Positions 1 to 9,201 are shown, counted from the stretch's first letter. The stretch: DNA of 46,946 nucleotides from RGIG3009 sp045595845 (GCA_045595845.1 JAZOBF010000032.1:1-46946); one strand, 5' to 3'. Numbers and translations: made by a program. Notes: generated from the sequence alone by a model not told the origin.

Positions 1-28
1 GCTCAGGTGTGATGGTGCTGTGAGTCAT
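1..28 (-). CDS. 5' end of an unidentified minus-strand gene, cut by the window edge
   Basis: Reading leftward, a GAGGAGG ribosome binding site (complement of 36-42) stands 7 bases before an ATG at 28-26. The frame then reads M-T-H-S-T-I-T-P-E and runs off the window. The site starts right after the stop codon of the phosphodiester glycosidase gene (43-45), so the two are probably co-transcribed. Nine residues are too few to identify a family. Confidence 0.55.
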
Positions 29-42
29 ACAACTGCCTCCTC

Positions 43-1041
43 TCAGACAACAATAATGGCGGTCGGTATACGGCGCGGACCGTACAGCGATGCACAACTG
101 TTGATAATTTCACCGTTGTATACCATGGCGGTTGAGGTGCCACCGTCCCAATTGGCGGCATTGATGGCACCATATTCCAACATTACTTCGATACACTCTT
201 TATAGGTAGCGCCCAGCGTGTGGGGTTGACGACCGTCGATGACCAAAATCAAGACAGCACCGTCTGCACGCTGACCGATTACCGTGCGCGGATTAACACC
301 GCCGCTTGTGCCCGACACCTCTGCGGGCTTACCGTTTACAATAAAAGCAGGACCAAAACTGACGGCATCGCGTACATTGCGTTCCAATGCTTGTTGAGCA
401 GACATTTTTCCTACGATCAGACGGTTGTCTGTGTCAAATGCGACTATCGAGGTGACCGCGGTTTTAGAGCCGTACAGAAGTTTTCCGTCACGAATGATAA
501 TGCCGAGCGGCACACCGCCGGAACCGACGCCGTTCACATCCGAGAACCCGCCGCCGTTTACACAGGCAACCGCCCCGAATTCTTTGGCAAACTTTACGAC
601 GGTTTTCCCGCCGACCTCTTCACTGAATGTTGTCAGGGACGCTACCTTCACGCGGGACGGGTCATGCACGATCATCATTTTTCCGCTGTAGGACGGTCCG
701 GTAATATCCAGGACCTCAATGGTTTCGGGAGAAACATTGTCATCCTTTTCGGTGAATTCGGTATCACTGTCGGTGCTTTCTTCGGTTTCAATGACCGAGT
801 TTCCGCTGACAATGTTTGCAATATCCTCTTGCGACAGGAAGATAGACGGAATAAATTTCAAAGCACTTGTTTCCAGCATTGTGTTGACAAACATATCCCG
901 CGCTGTGGGGGAGGGTCCCTTGCACAGTGCCCAGCAGAACCCGACCGCCGCGATCAGAAGTGCCAACACGGTGGTTCCGAAAACCGCAAAAAAACGGCCG
1001 ACAAACCGCCAAAACGCAGCACCTTTTGAATTTTGTCGCAT
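43..1041 (-). CDS. membrane-anchored phosphodiester glycosidase family protein (NAGPA/DUF2233 domain)
   Basis: A 332-residue protein with one N-terminal membrane helix (about residues 12-38, rich in F, V, L and A) and no lysine/arginine-rich tail, so the rest is predicted to lie outside the cell. An acidic low-complexity linker (about 85-105) leads into the C-terminal domain. That domain has the NAGPA-family features: N-G-G-G-F near the middle, then a V-N-P-R-T segment, an I-D-G-R segment and N-W-D-G-G-T-S-T near the end. Family members cleave phosphodiester-linked sugars; in bacteria they are linked to cell-wall or exopolysaccharide trimming, but the substrate here is unknown. I place the start at the ATG at 1041, behind GGTGAGG with 6 bases spacing; an upstream GTG at 1053 lies inside that binding site. 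A sigma-A promoter lies upstream. Confidence 0.8.
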   Translation of the reverse strand: MRQNSKGAAFWRFVGRFFAVFGTTVLALLIAAVGFCWALCKGPSPTARDMFVNTMLETSALKFIPSIFLSQEDIANIVSGNSVIETEESTDSDTEFTEKDDNVSPETIEVLDITGPSYSGKMMIVHDPSRVKVASLTTFSEEVGGKTVVKFAKEFGAVACVNGGGFSDVNGVGSGGVPLGIIIRDGKLLYGSKTAVTSIVAFDTDNRLIVGKMSAQQALERNVRDAVSFGPAFIVNGKPAEVSGTSGGVNPRTVIGQRADGAVLILVIDGRQPHTLGATYKECIEVMLEYGAINAANWDGGTSTAMVYNGEIINSCASLYGPRRIPTAIIVV

Positions 1042-1083
1042 GATATACCTCACCTGTTTTCATTGTAATACTATATAGAGATT

Positions 1084-1113
1084 ATCATACTATATTCACC
1101 CGCTTTTTGTCAA
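1084..1113 (-). promoter_or_regulatory. sigma-A promoter of the phosphodiester glycosidase gene
   Basis: On the minus strand TTGACA (complement of 1108-1113) is followed after 18 bases by TATGAT (complement of 1084-1089): 6/6 and 5/6 matches. It is divergent from the cca promoter, whose -35 begins 12 bases away. Confidence 0.7.
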
Positions 1114-1124
1114 TCGTTTCGTAC

Positions 1125-1153
1125 TTTACAGACGCATATTGTAATGCTATACT
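1125..1153 (+). promoter_or_regulatory. sigma-A promoter of cca
   Basis: TTTACA (1125-1130), 17-base spacer, TATACT (1148-1153): 5/6 and 5/6 matches with ideal spacing. The predicted start near 1160 gives a leader of about 30 bases before the GTG start of cca. Confidence 0.75.
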
Positions 1154-1189
1154 GAAATAGGAAAATATTGTCGTGAGGGGGAGAGGGTT

Positions 1190-2536
1190 GTGCAGATACC
1201 GCCGTATGTTTTGCAAGCGCTGGCATCTTTAGAGAACGCCGGCTTTGAGGCTTATACGGTCGGCGGTTGCGTACGCGACAGCCTCTTTGGGCTTATCCCG
1301 CACGATTTTGATTTATGTACGGATGCCCTGCCCGAACAAATTGTTAAAGTGTTTTCGGATCGGACGGTGATTTTAACGGGGATGCAACACGGTACCGTGA
1401 CGGTATTAGTGGACGGTCATCCGTTGGAGATTACGACTTATCGAACCGAAACCGATTACCGCGACCACCGTCACCCCGATACGGTTCGTTTTGTCCGCCA
1501 TATCGAGCAAGACCTCAGTCGCCGTGACTTTACCGTCAATGCCATGGCGTATCATCCCGCTCGCGGACTTTTGGATCCGTTTGGCGGGGTGAACGATGTC
1601 AAACAGCGCCTGCTTCGTGCTGTCGGGGATGCTGAGAAACGCTTTCGAGAAGACGCTTTGCGCATGTTGCGTGCGTTGCGTTTTGCATCCGTGTACGGAC
1701 TGAGAATAGAAGACAATACAAAATCGGCGTTGTTTATGTGTGCACCGCTACTGACTGAAATTGCCGCCGAACGAATACAGCATGAACTCAAGCGCATGCT
1801 GACGGGCGCATATGTCGGAGATGTGTTGACAGCGTTATATCCCGTTTTGTTTCCCGTGGTACCCGAATTGAAAGCCGCTCAAGGATTTGAACAACACAGT
1901 CGCTACCACCATTTAGATGTCTTGATGCACAGCCTTACCGCCGTCCGTCATACCGAACCTGATATAACCGTACGGTTGGCGGCACTGTTTCACGACATCG
2001 GGAAGCCGTATTGTTTTACGGTTGATAACGAGGGGAACGGTCATTTTTACGGTCATGCGGAGATCGGTGAGCGTATGACACGGGAGATTCTTGCGCGGTT
2101 GCGCTTTGATAAAACAACCATTGAGGATGTATCGATACTGATTCGTTATCATGATGTGCCGATTTCTTGTACCGATCAAGCGGTGCGGCGATGGATGAAC
2201 CGTCTTGGCGTGCCGCTTTTGCGTCAACTTTTGGCACTCAAATACGCGGATACCATGGCACATAACGCGGTGCTTACGGATGCGCGCTTTACGGAACTGG
2301 ATGATTTGAATCGGCGTATCGACCGTCTTCTGGAAGAGGATGCATGCTTTTGCCTGCACGACCTTGCCGTTAAGGGGGATGACCTTTTAAAACTCGGCTT
2401 TTCTCAAGGAAAGCCGATTGGGGAATGCTTGCAATGGTTGCTTGACGAGGTGATAGAGCAACGGCTTGAAAACAATACCGAAACTTTGTTGCAAGCGGCC
2501 CGAAAAAGACTTGATTATTTTGAGAAAAAACGATAA
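1190..2536 (+). CDS. cca: CCA-adding tRNA nucleotidyltransferase with HD domain
   Basis: A 448-residue class II nucleotidyltransferase that adds or repairs the 3' CCA end of tRNAs in the cytoplasm. The N-terminal head has the signature G25-G26-x-V-R-D followed by D39-F-D41, the metal-binding carboxylates. The R-R-D-F-T-V-N-A-M motif and R-x-x-E/D-D-x-x-R-x-L-R motif (near 155-170) read nucleotides. A C-terminal HD phosphohydrolase domain carries H268-D269 (F-H-D-I-G-K-P), as in many bacterial CCA enzymes that also show phosphatase activity. The start is GTG, supported by a GGGGGAGAGGG ribosome binding site just upstream. It is the first gene of a probable operon; prfC follows after 36 bases. 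Confidence 0.93.
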   Translation: MQIPPYVLQALASLENAGFEAYTVGGCVRDSLFGLIPHDFDLCTDALPEQIVKVFSDRTVILTGMQHGTVTVLVDGHPLEITTYRTETDYRDHRHPDTVRFVRHIEQDLSRRDFTVNAMAYHPARGLLDPFGGVNDVKQRLLRAVGDAEKRFREDALRMLRALRFASVYGLRIEDNTKSALFMCAPLLTEIAAERIQHELKRMLTGAYVGDVLTALYPVLFPVVPELKAAQGFEQHSRYHHLDVLMHSLTAVRHTEPDITVRLAALFHDIGKPYCFTVDNEGNGHFYGHAEIGERMTREILARLRFDKTTIEDVSILIRYHDVPISCTDQAVRRWMNRLGVPLLRQLLALKYADTMAHNAVLTDARFTELDDLNRRIDRLLEEDACFCLHDLAVKGDDLLKLGFSQGKPIGECLQWLLDEVIEQRLENNTETLLQAARKRLDYFEKKR

Positions 2537-2572
2537 AATATATGGTAATTGTTTTTAACGGAGGATACCTTT

Positions 2573-4159
2573 GTGGCACAGTTTACAAAAGATATTGAAA
2601 AACGGCGCACCTTTGCTATTATTTCACATCCCGACGCCGGTAAAACCACACTAACCGAAAAGTTTTTGCTGTACGGCGGCGCGATTGCCTCTGCCGGCAT
2701 GGTCAAGGGAAAAAAGTCCATGAAGCACGCGGTTTCCGACTGGATGGAAATTGAAAAACAGCGTGGTATTTCGGTTACTTCCTCCGTTTTGCAGTTTGCG
2801 TATGACGGCTATTGCATCAACATTCTCGATACTCCCGGTCACCAGGATTTCTCGGAGGATACCTATCGCACCTTGATGGCGGCGGATTCCGCGGTCATGG
2901 TCATTGATGCGTCCAAAGGTGTTGAGAAGCAAACCATTAAACTTTTTAAAGTGTGTATGTTGCGCGACATTCCCGTGTTTACCTTTATCAATAAAATGGA
3001 CCGCGAAGCCCGTGACCCGTATGAGCTGATGGCGGATATTGAAAGTGTCCTCGGCATCAAAACATATCCTGTCAACTGGCCGATTGGTTCAGGAAAAGAG
3101 TTTAAAGGTGTCTATGAACGGGAAAAAGAGCGCGTTCTTTCCTTCACCTATAACGGCATCGGTCACGAGGCAGATGAACGGATAACCGACATGGACGATC
3201 CCTCTTTGAAGGAAATGCTTGGCGATACGCTGTACCAGACCTTAATGGATGACCGCGAACTCTTGGACGGTGCGGGCGATGAATTTGATTTAGACGCGGT
3301 GCGTCACGGTAAACTGTCACCGGTCTTTTTCGGCTCGGCACTTACGAATTTCGGCGTAGAGCCGTTTCTTGAGAACTTTTTGAAAATGACGACTTCACCC
3401 TTGCCTCGTTCGTCTTCGCAAGGTGAAATTGATCCGTTTGACGACGATTTTTCCGCTTTTGTTTTTAAGATACAAGCCAACATGAACAAAGCTCATCGTG
3501 ACCGCATTGCCTTTATGCGTATCTGTTCAGGGCGGTTTGAAAAGGGGCAGGAAGTCCATCATGTGCAGGGTGGTCGCAAAATCAAACTGTCACAACCGCA
3601 GCAAATGATGGCGCAAGATAGGGAGATCGTGGAAGAGGCGTATGCCGGTGACATCATCGGTGTATTTGATCCCGGTATTTTTTCCATCGGCGATACCGTG
3701 TGCGCCTCATCTAAAAAATTTCAATTTGAAGGCATCCCGACCTTTGCACCCGAACACTTCCGCTTGGTGCGCCAAAAGGATACCATGAAGCGCAAGCAAT
3801 TCGTTAAAGGTACCTCGCAGATTGCACAAGAGGGCGCCATTCAGATTTTTCAAGAAGTCGGCGGCGGTATGGAAGAGGTTATCGTCGGTGTGGTCGGCAC
3901 TCTGCAATTTGATGTGCTGGAATACCGCTTGAAAAACGAGTACGGTGTCGATGTTATTATGGAGGGATTGCCGTACCAATATATTCGTTGGATCGTTGGA
4001 GAAAATGTGGATGTTAAGTCGCTTGACTTGACATCGGATACGAAATATGTACAGGATCTCAAAGGCAACCCGCTGTTACTGTTTACCAGCAGTTGGAACA
4101 TTCAGTGGGCGCTTGACCACAATAAAGATTTGCAGCTACAGGAGTTTAGTCGTTCGTGA
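2573..4159 (+). CDS. prfC: peptide chain release factor 3
   Basis: A 528-residue translational GTPase that removes RF1/RF2 from the ribosome after termination. The order is classical: P-loop D-A-G-K-T-T near residue 20, the switch region R-G-I-S-V-T-S, D-T-P-G-H-Q-D (G3), N-K-M-D (G4), then domains 2 and 3 of the EF-G-like fold. The frame is open from a TTG at 2549, but the GGAGG ribosome binding site at 2560-2564 lies after that codon, so the GTG at 2573 (product begins M-A-Q-F-T-K-D) is the true start. The stop overlaps the ATG of the next gene by one base (TGATG), which suggests translational coupling. Confidence 0.95.
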   Translation: MAQFTKDIEKRRTFAIISHPDAGKTTLTEKFLLYGGAIASAGMVKGKKSMKHAVSDWMEIEKQRGISVTSSVLQFAYDGYCINILDTPGHQDFSEDTYRTLMAADSAVMVIDASKGVEKQTIKLFKVCMLRDIPVFTFINKMDREARDPYELMADIESVLGIKTYPVNWPIGSGKEFKGVYEREKERVLSFTYNGIGHEADERITDMDDPSLKEMLGDTLYQTLMDDRELLDGAGDEFDLDAVRHGKLSPVFFGSALTNFGVEPFLENFLKMTTSPLPRSSSQGEIDPFDDDFSAFVFKIQANMNKAHRDRIAFMRICSGRFEKGQEVHHVQGGRKIKLSQPQQMMAQDREIVEEAYAGDIIGVFDPGIFSIGDTVCASSKKFQFEGIPTFAPEHFRLVRQKDTMKRKQFVKGTSQIAQEGAIQIFQEVGGGMEEVIVGVVGTLQFDVLEYRLKNEYGVDVIMEGLPYQYIRWIVGENVDVKSLDLTSDTKYVQDLKGNPLLLFTSSWNIQWALDHNKDLQLQEFSRS

Positions 4160-4497
4160 TGAATATTCAGATTTTCGGAAAATCGAAATGCTTCGACACC
4201 AAAAAAGCAGAGCGATACTTTAAGGAACGCGGTATTCGTTTTCAACGCATTGAGTTGGATAAATACGGAATCAGCCGTGGCGAATTTCAATCGGTAAAAG
4301 CGGCACTCGGCTTGGATGCCTTGATTGATGACAAAGCGAAAGAAGCGGTCACCATTCGGTATCTTGCGTATGAAAGCGACAAAGAAGAAAAGCTTCTCGA
4401 AAATCCCAAAGCGCTGCGTACACCCATTGTGCGCAACGGAAAACTTGCCACCGTCGGGTATTGTCCGGAAGTGTGGGAAGCGTGGAGAAATTCATGA
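4159..4497 (+). CDS. ArsC/Spx-family thioredoxin-fold protein
   Basis: A 112-residue protein of the ArsC/YffB/Spx thioredoxin-fold family. It has a single N-terminal cysteine (C11 in S-K-C-F-D-T, a CxxT arrangement rather than the CxxC of Spx) and the family's cis-proline segment L-R-T-P-I-V-R-N-G-K near residue 88. Real arsenate reductases need particular arginines and there is no arsenic operon here, so arsenate reduction is not supported; a thiol-redox role is more likely. An in-frame GTG at 4156 is possible, but the ATG at 4159 is preferred. It overlaps prfC by one base and mutY by four (ATGA), so the three are co-translated. Confidence 0.8.
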   Translation: MNIQIFGKSKCFDTKKAERYFKERGIRFQRIELDKYGISRGEFQSVKAALGLDALIDDKAKEAVTIRYLAYESDKEEKLLENPKALRTPIVRNGKLATVGYCPEVWEAWRNS

Positions 4498-5546
4498 AAA
4501 AACCGATTGAAGGTATCGCGGCACCGCTTGTTTTATGGTATAAACAGCATGAACGGTCGTTTCCTTGGCGGGAAGACCCCTCTCCGTATCGTGTTTGGGT
4601 ATCGGAGATTATGTTGCAACAAACGCGTATTGAGGCGGCCTTGCCGTACTTTGAACGTTTTATGCAGGCGTTACCTACCGTTTCCGATTTAGCCGATGCT
4701 TCGGAAGAAGTGTTGCTGAAACTGTGGGAAGGTCTTGGGTACTACAGTCGTGTGCGCAATTTACAAAAAGCCGCCCAAATGGTTATGACCGAGTTCGGCG
4801 GCGAATTGCCTGACACATATGAGCAATTATTGACCTTGCCCGGTATTGGGGAATATACGGCCGGCGCGATTGCTTCCATTGCATTTGGTAAGCGTGCCGC
4901 CGCGGTTGACGGAAATGTTCTGCGCGTGATGGCGCGTCTGACGAACGATTCCGGTGATGTCATGCAACCGCGCAATCGAAAGCGTTTGGCGGCGCTGGTG
5001 CAAAGTCTTGTGCCGGCAGGACAAGCGGGTGATTTTAACCAAGGAATTATGGAGCTTGGAGAAACGATCTGCCTGCCCAATACCCAACCCCATTGCAACG
5101 AATGTCCGCTTTGGGATTACTGCGCGGTAGCGGGTACGGAGCACGCTGCCGAGCTTCCCACGCGTACGCCCCCAAAACCGCGCCGTGTGGAGAAACGCAC
5201 GGTATTTGTGATTGTTACCGAGGACAGCCCGCGAAAAGTGTTGTTACATCGCCGATCGAGTGGGTTACTCGGCGGTATGTGGGAATTGCCGAACATCGAA
5301 ACTGATGACGACAAAGACACGCTCTCCGAATGGGGCGTAGAACCGATTTCCACGCAACCGCTAACGAACGGCAAGCATGTGTTTTCCCATGTAGAATGGC
5401 ACATGACGGGTGTTCTTGTGAGGGCAAAAGGTGTTACACTTAAGCCGAATTTTCGGTTAGTTTCCAAAACGGAATTAGCGGACTATGCGTTACCGACCGC
5501 TTTTAAAACCTATAGCAAAATACTGCTTAAGGAGGATGTTTTATGA
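4494..5546 (+). CDS. mutY: adenine DNA glycosylase MutY
   Basis: A 350-residue base-excision repair enzyme that removes adenine mispaired with 8-oxoguanine. Helix-hairpin-helix L-P-G-I-G-E-Y-T-A-G-A is near residue 120. The catalytic pair is E38 (in S-E-I-M-L-Q-Q-T) and D139 (in A-V-D-G-N), one residue off the E. coli positions 37 and 138. A four-cysteine iron-sulfur loop begins near residue 190 with spacing C-x7-C-x2-C-x5-C. A C-terminal Nudix-like domain (about 235-350, with G-G-M-W-E-L-P) recognises 8-oxoguanine. The ATG at 4494 overlaps the previous stop (ATGA); the upstream extension in the same frame lies within the ArsC-family gene and is not real. Confidence 0.95.
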   Translation: MKKPIEGIAAPLVLWYKQHERSFPWREDPSPYRVWVSEIMLQQTRIEAALPYFERFMQALPTVSDLADASEEVLLKLWEGLGYYSRVRNLQKAAQMVMTEFGGELPDTYEQLLTLPGIGEYTAGAIASIAFGKRAAAVDGNVLRVMARLTNDSGDVMQPRNRKRLAALVQSLVPAGQAGDFNQGIMELGETICLPNTQPHCNECPLWDYCAVAGTEHAAELPTRTPPKPRRVEKRTVFVIVTEDSPRKVLLHRRSSGLLGGMWELPNIETDDDKDTLSEWGVEPISTQPLTNGKHVFSHVEWHMTGVLVRAKGVTLKPNFRLVSKTELADYALPTAFKTYSKILLKEDVL

Positions 5547-6022
5547 AACGCGAAGGATATCTTTCATGGGACGAATACTTTATGGGCGTTGCCTTGCTGT
5601 CTGCACAACGCAGTAAAGATCCCGGAACACAAGTAGGGGCGTGCATCGTCGGACAGGATAATAAAATTTTGTCGATGGGCTACAACGGTATGCCGATTGG
5701 TTGCAATGATGATTGTATGCCGTGGGACCGTGATGGCGATCCACTTAACACCAAGTATTTGTTCGTTTGTCACGCTGAACTCAATGCAATTTTAAACCAC
5801 GGTCGTGCAGGCTTGGAAGGCGCCAAGGTATATACCACGCTGTTCCCCTGTAACGAATGTGCCAAAGCCATCATTCAGTCGGGTATTAAAGAGGTAATCT
5901 ACTTGCAAGATAAGTATGCAGACAGCGATTCGGTTATCGCCTCAAAAAGAATGTTTGACATGACGGGTGTCAAGTATCGTGCGTTTGACGGTCAGCATAA
6001 GGATATCACACTTACATTATAA
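5543..6022 (+). CDS. dCMP deaminase / ComEB-type cytidine deaminase
   Basis: A 159-residue zinc deaminase converting dCMP to dUMP, which feeds dTMP synthesis. The zinc site is visible as H77-A-E79 and P-C103-N-E-C106, with E79 as the proton shuttle. The N-terminal G-T-Q-V-G-A and G-Y-N-G-M-P segments are typical of the dCMP deaminase/ComEB family. The start overlaps the mutY stop (ATGA) behind GGAGG at 5531-5535. In Bacillus the comEB homologue sits in a competence operon; here it follows mutY, so a nucleotide-pool role is the better reading. Confidence 0.9.
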   Translation: MKREGYLSWDEYFMGVALLSAQRSKDPGTQVGACIVGQDNKILSMGYNGMPIGCNDDCMPWDRDGDPLNTKYLFVCHAELNAILNHGRAGLEGAKVYTTLFPCNECAKAIIQSGIKEVIYLQDKYADSDSVIASKRMFDMTGVKYRAFDGQHKDITLTL

Positions 6023-6031
6023 GGTGACAAA

Positions 6032-6763
6032 ATGAAAACGGTTTTGATTACAGGGGCGTCGCGCGGTATCGGTGCGGCTACGGCACGCGTATTTGCCGAA
6101 AACGGCTACGCGGTTGCGGTTAATTATTGTCAATCTCATGATGCGGCGGAGCGTTTGTCTGATGAGATTACAGCGAGCGGCGGCGAAGCATTTACGGTAC
6201 AAGCGGACATATCAAAAGCGGATGAAGTACAGCGCATGGTAAAGACCGTATATGACCGTTACGGACATATTGATGTGTTGATTCATAACGCAGGGATTGC
6301 ACAGCAAAAATTGCTCACGGATACCGAACCCGAAGAATGGCATCGCATGATGGGCGTGCACTTAGACGGGGCATACCATTGCTGCCGTGCCGTAGTGCCC
6401 GACATGGTACGGCAAGGTTACGGCAGTATCATTACAGTATCCTCGATATGGGGTGTGACGGGTGCGTCCTGTGAAGTGCCATATTCCGTCGCCAAAGCGG
6501 GCTTGATCGGCTTTAGTAAGGCGTTGGCAAAAGAACTTGGCCCATCAAATATTCGGGTGAATTGTGTGGCGCCGGGTGTGATTCAAACGGATATGTGTGC
6601 ATCTTTTGATGAGGAAACCTTACGCGACTTGGCGGCAGAGACACCACTCGGAAGGCTTGGTACACCCGAAGAGGTGGCTGAAACGCTTGTGTTCTTGGCA
6701 TCGGACAAAGCTTCGTATATAACCGGTCAGGTGTTGGGCGTAAACGGCGGTTTTGTAATTTAA
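6032..6763 (+). CDS. short-chain dehydrogenase/reductase, FabG-like
   Basis: A 243-residue SDR oxidoreductase. It has the Rossmann motif T-G-A-S-R-G-I-G (residues 7-14), N-A-G near 88 and the catalytic Y151-x3-K155 with an upstream V-S-S. The C-terminal P-L-G-R-L-G-T-P-E-E-V and I-T-G-Q-V-L-G-V-N-G-G segments are characteristic of 3-oxoacyl-ACP reductases (FabG). There is no fatty-acid synthesis gene nearby, so it may be a general SDR rather than the housekeeping FabG. It ends the cca-to-SDR gene string, followed directly by a strong terminator. Confidence 0.85.
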   Translation: MKTVLITGASRGIGAATARVFAENGYAVAVNYCQSHDAAERLSDEITASGGEAFTVQADISKADEVQRMVKTVYDRYGHIDVLIHNAGIAQQKLLTDTEPEEWHRMMGVHLDGAYHCCRAVVPDMVRQGYGSIITVSSIWGVTGASCEVPYSVAKAGLIGFSKALAKELGPSNIRVNCVAPGVIQTDMCASFDEETLRDLAAETPLGRLGTPEEVAETLVFLASDKASYITGQVLGVNGGFVI

Positions 6764-6767
6764 AAAT

Positions 6768-6798
6768 AAAAGCGACGAGAATTTCTCGTCGCTTTTTT
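6768..6798 (+). terminator. rho-independent terminator after the SDR gene
   Basis: AGCGACGAGA (6771-6780) pairs perfectly with TCTCGTCGCT (6784-6793) around a 3-base loop, extended by A-T pairs and followed by a T run to 6798. It closes the operon that starts at cca. Confidence 0.9.
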
Positions 6799-6870
6799 AT
6801 GTATAGGTGGCATTTGTCGGGGAGAAACTGAGGATAGTCGGTACTGCCGACAGAAAGGAATCGTTTGCCG

Positions 6871-9198
6871 ATGAATACCGATTTTAAACAGGAGATCCTG
6901 AATGCTTTACGACTCGAGGGTATTGCACAGCCGCAAAAAGCCACGGCAAAGCAGTGGTATACCGCGATATCCAAAGCCGCCATGGCAAGGCTTTGTCTTG
7001 ATATGTCAACCGAACAAGATGGGAAACGCGCCGCGTATTTTTCGGCCGAATTTTTGATTGGGCGCATGATCGAGTCCAATTTGTTCAATATGGGTTTGTC
7101 CGAGGAAACAGAAGCGGTACTGCGGGAATACGGTAGTTCAACCGCTATTTTTGAGGAAATTGAAGATGCGGCACTTGGAAATGGTGGACTAGGTCGCTTA
7201 GCGGCGTGCTTTTTGGATTCTGCCGCTACGCAAGGGCTGGCACTTGACGGATACGGCATTCGTTACCGCTACGGTTTGTTCAAACAACAGATCACGGACG
7301 GGTTTCAAAAGGAAGTAGCGGATAATTGGTTGGCATTTGGCGATCCGTGGTCAGTGCGCAAAGATTCTGAGCGGGTGTTGGTGACGTTTGCGGATGAGCA
7401 GGTATACGCCGTGCCTTATGATAGTCCCGTGATCGGCTTTGGAGGAAAAACCGTCAACCGTCTTCGATTGTGGCAGTCAGAGTCCCCCAACCAATTTGAT
7501 TTTTCGCTTTTCAACCAACAGAAGTACGAGCAAGCGGTCAAAGAACGCGATCATGCTGAGCGCATCAGTATGGTGTTGTATCCCAACGACGATACCGATG
7601 CGGGCAAAAAATTACGGTTAAAACAGCAGTATTTTTTTTGCAGTGCGTCTTTGCAGGATCTTCTCAAACAATATAAACAGCATTATGGCAACGATTTTTC
7701 ACAGTTTCCCGAGCACTATGCGATTCAACTCAATGATACGCATCCGGCGGTATCCATACCCGAATTAATTCGGTTGTTGACGGAAGATGGTGTCTCCTTT
7801 CACGATGCCCTACAGATCGCGCGTGCTACGTTTGCCTATACGAATCATACTATCTTACCCGAAGCGTTGGAAAAGTGGAGTATTAAGCTGTTCCGCAGTG
7901 TATTGCCGAATGTGTATCGGTATGTGTTGCGTATTCAGAAAACATTGGTTCGCGAACTGGGAATGCGCGGCATTACCGATACAAAAGCATACGATATTGT
8001 GGATGATACCCACATCCACATGGCGCGTCTTGCCATTTTTGCGTCACATTCGATAAACGGCGTTGCGCGGTTGCACAGCGAGTTGCTGAAATCGGGTGTG
8101 TTGACGGAATGGTATGCGTTGTATCCCGATCGGTTTAACAACAAAACCAACGGTATTACACAACGCCGCTGGTTGGCGCTCGCTAACCGTGAGTTGGCAG
8201 GGCTTATTACCGAAACGATCGGTAAACGCTGGATAACCGATTTGGATGAACTGGCACAATTGGTACCTTACGCAGATGATCCGTCTTTTTTACAGATGTT
8301 TCGCACGATTAAATCGCTCAAAAAGCAACAACTTGCCGAGTATGTGGAGCGTCATAGCAATATGCATTTGAAAGCGGACTTTTTGTTGGATGTTCAGGCA
8401 AAGCGCTTGCATGAGTACAAGCGTCAACTCCTCAATGCGTTTTCCATTTTGGACACGTATTTCGGCATCAAAGACGGCCGTATTACTGATTTTACCCCTA
8501 CTGCCTATATTTTTGCCGCAAAAGCGGCACCGGGATATGTACGGGCAAAAGCCATTATTAAATTTATTAACGAGATTGCAAAGCTTATCAATAAGGACCC
8601 CACGGTTTCGGATCGTATGCAAGTGTTGTTTTTACCAAACTATACGGTTTCTTATGCAGAAAAGATCATACCCGCGGCGGATGTCTCCGAGCAGATCTCA
8701 ACGGCGGGGACGGAAGCCTCGGGTACGGGCAACATGAAATTTATGCTTAATGGTGCGGTAACGCTTGGCACATATGACGGTGCCAATATTGAGATCGTAG
8801 AACGGGCGGGGGAGGAAAACAACTATATTTTCGGCGCGCGTGTCGAGAAAATCCGTGCCATACAAGAAAGCTACTCTCCGCAAGCATATTTGGACGCCGA
8901 ACCTCGATTGCGTCGCGTTGCCGAGTCGTTGATTGACGGAACACTCGACGACGGCAGAACGGGGATGTTTCGCGATCTGTATACATCTCTCACCGTCGGG
9001 ACATCGTGGCAACGGCCCGATCCGTATTATGTATTTGCGGATTTTACCGCCTACTGTGATCGACGGTTGCAATTAAACCGCGATTACAAAAACCGCGAAT
9101 TATTTGATCGTAAAGCCTTGTTGAACATTGCAAATGCCGGTTATTTTTCCAGTGACAGAACCATAAAAGAATACGCAAACGATATCTGGAGAATATAA
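6871..9198 (+). CDS. glgP: glycogen/maltodextrin phosphorylase
   Basis: A 775-residue GT35 phosphorylase that releases glucose-1-phosphate from alpha-1,4-glucans. N-terminal N-G-G-L-G-R-L-A-A-C-F-L-D-S and the long G-Y-G-I-R-Y-x-Y-G-L-F block match the family. The PLP site E-A-S-G-T-G-N-M-K is near the C-terminus with the lysine at 623. It is at the short end of the family (about 750-850). No glycogen synthesis genes are in the window. The ATG at 6871 lies 11 bases after AAGGA (6855-6859); a TTG two codons earlier is less likely. No clear promoter was seen between the upstream terminator and the start. A bidirectional terminator follows. Confidence 0.95.
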   Translation: MNTDFKQEILNALRLEGIAQPQKATAKQWYTAISKAAMARLCLDMSTEQDGKRAAYFSAEFLIGRMIESNLFNMGLSEETEAVLREYGSSTAIFEEIEDAALGNGGLGRLAACFLDSAATQGLALDGYGIRYRYGLFKQQITDGFQKEVADNWLAFGDPWSVRKDSERVLVTFADEQVYAVPYDSPVIGFGGKTVNRLRLWQSESPNQFDFSLFNQQKYEQAVKERDHAERISMVLYPNDDTDAGKKLRLKQQYFFCSASLQDLLKQYKQHYGNDFSQFPEHYAIQLNDTHPAVSIPELIRLLTEDGVSFHDALQIARATFAYTNHTILPEALEKWSIKLFRSVLPNVYRYVLRIQKTLVRELGMRGITDTKAYDIVDDTHIHMARLAIFASHSINGVARLHSELLKSGVLTEWYALYPDRFNNKTNGITQRRWLALANRELAGLITETIGKRWITDLDELAQLVPYADDPSFLQMFRTIKSLKKQQLAEYVERHSNMHLKADFLLDVQAKRLHEYKRQLLNAFSILDTYFGIKDGRITDFTPTAYIFAAKAAPGYVRAKAIIKFINEIAKLINKDPTVSDRMQVLFLPNYTVSYAEKIIPAADVSEQISTAGTEASGTGNMKFMLNGAVTLGTYDGANIEIVERAGEENNYIFGARVEKIRAIQESYSPQAYLDAEPRLRRVAESLIDGTLDDGRTGMFRDLYTSLTVGTSWQRPDPYYVFADFTAYCDRRLQLNRDYKNRELFDRKALLNIANAGYFSSDRTIKEYANDIWRI

Positions 9199-9201
9199 AG
9201 G

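Noticed and set aside
220..1029. A 269-codon plus-strand frame opposite the phosphodiester glycosidase gene
   Set aside because: The minus-strand gene has a ribosome binding site, promoter, membrane helix and family motifs; the plus frame has none.
1070..1098. Sigma-E-like boxes (TGAATATA and TATATAGT, minus strand) before the phosphodiester glycosidase gene
   Set aside because: The spacer is 13 and the -10 has two mismatches, while a much better sigma-A promoter (TTGACA-18-TATGAT) overlaps the region.
5042..5125. MutY iron-sulfur spacing C-x7-C instead of the E. coli C-x6-C as an oddity
   Set aside because: One extra residue in this loop is, to my knowledge, usual in clostridial MutY proteins; all four cysteines are present.
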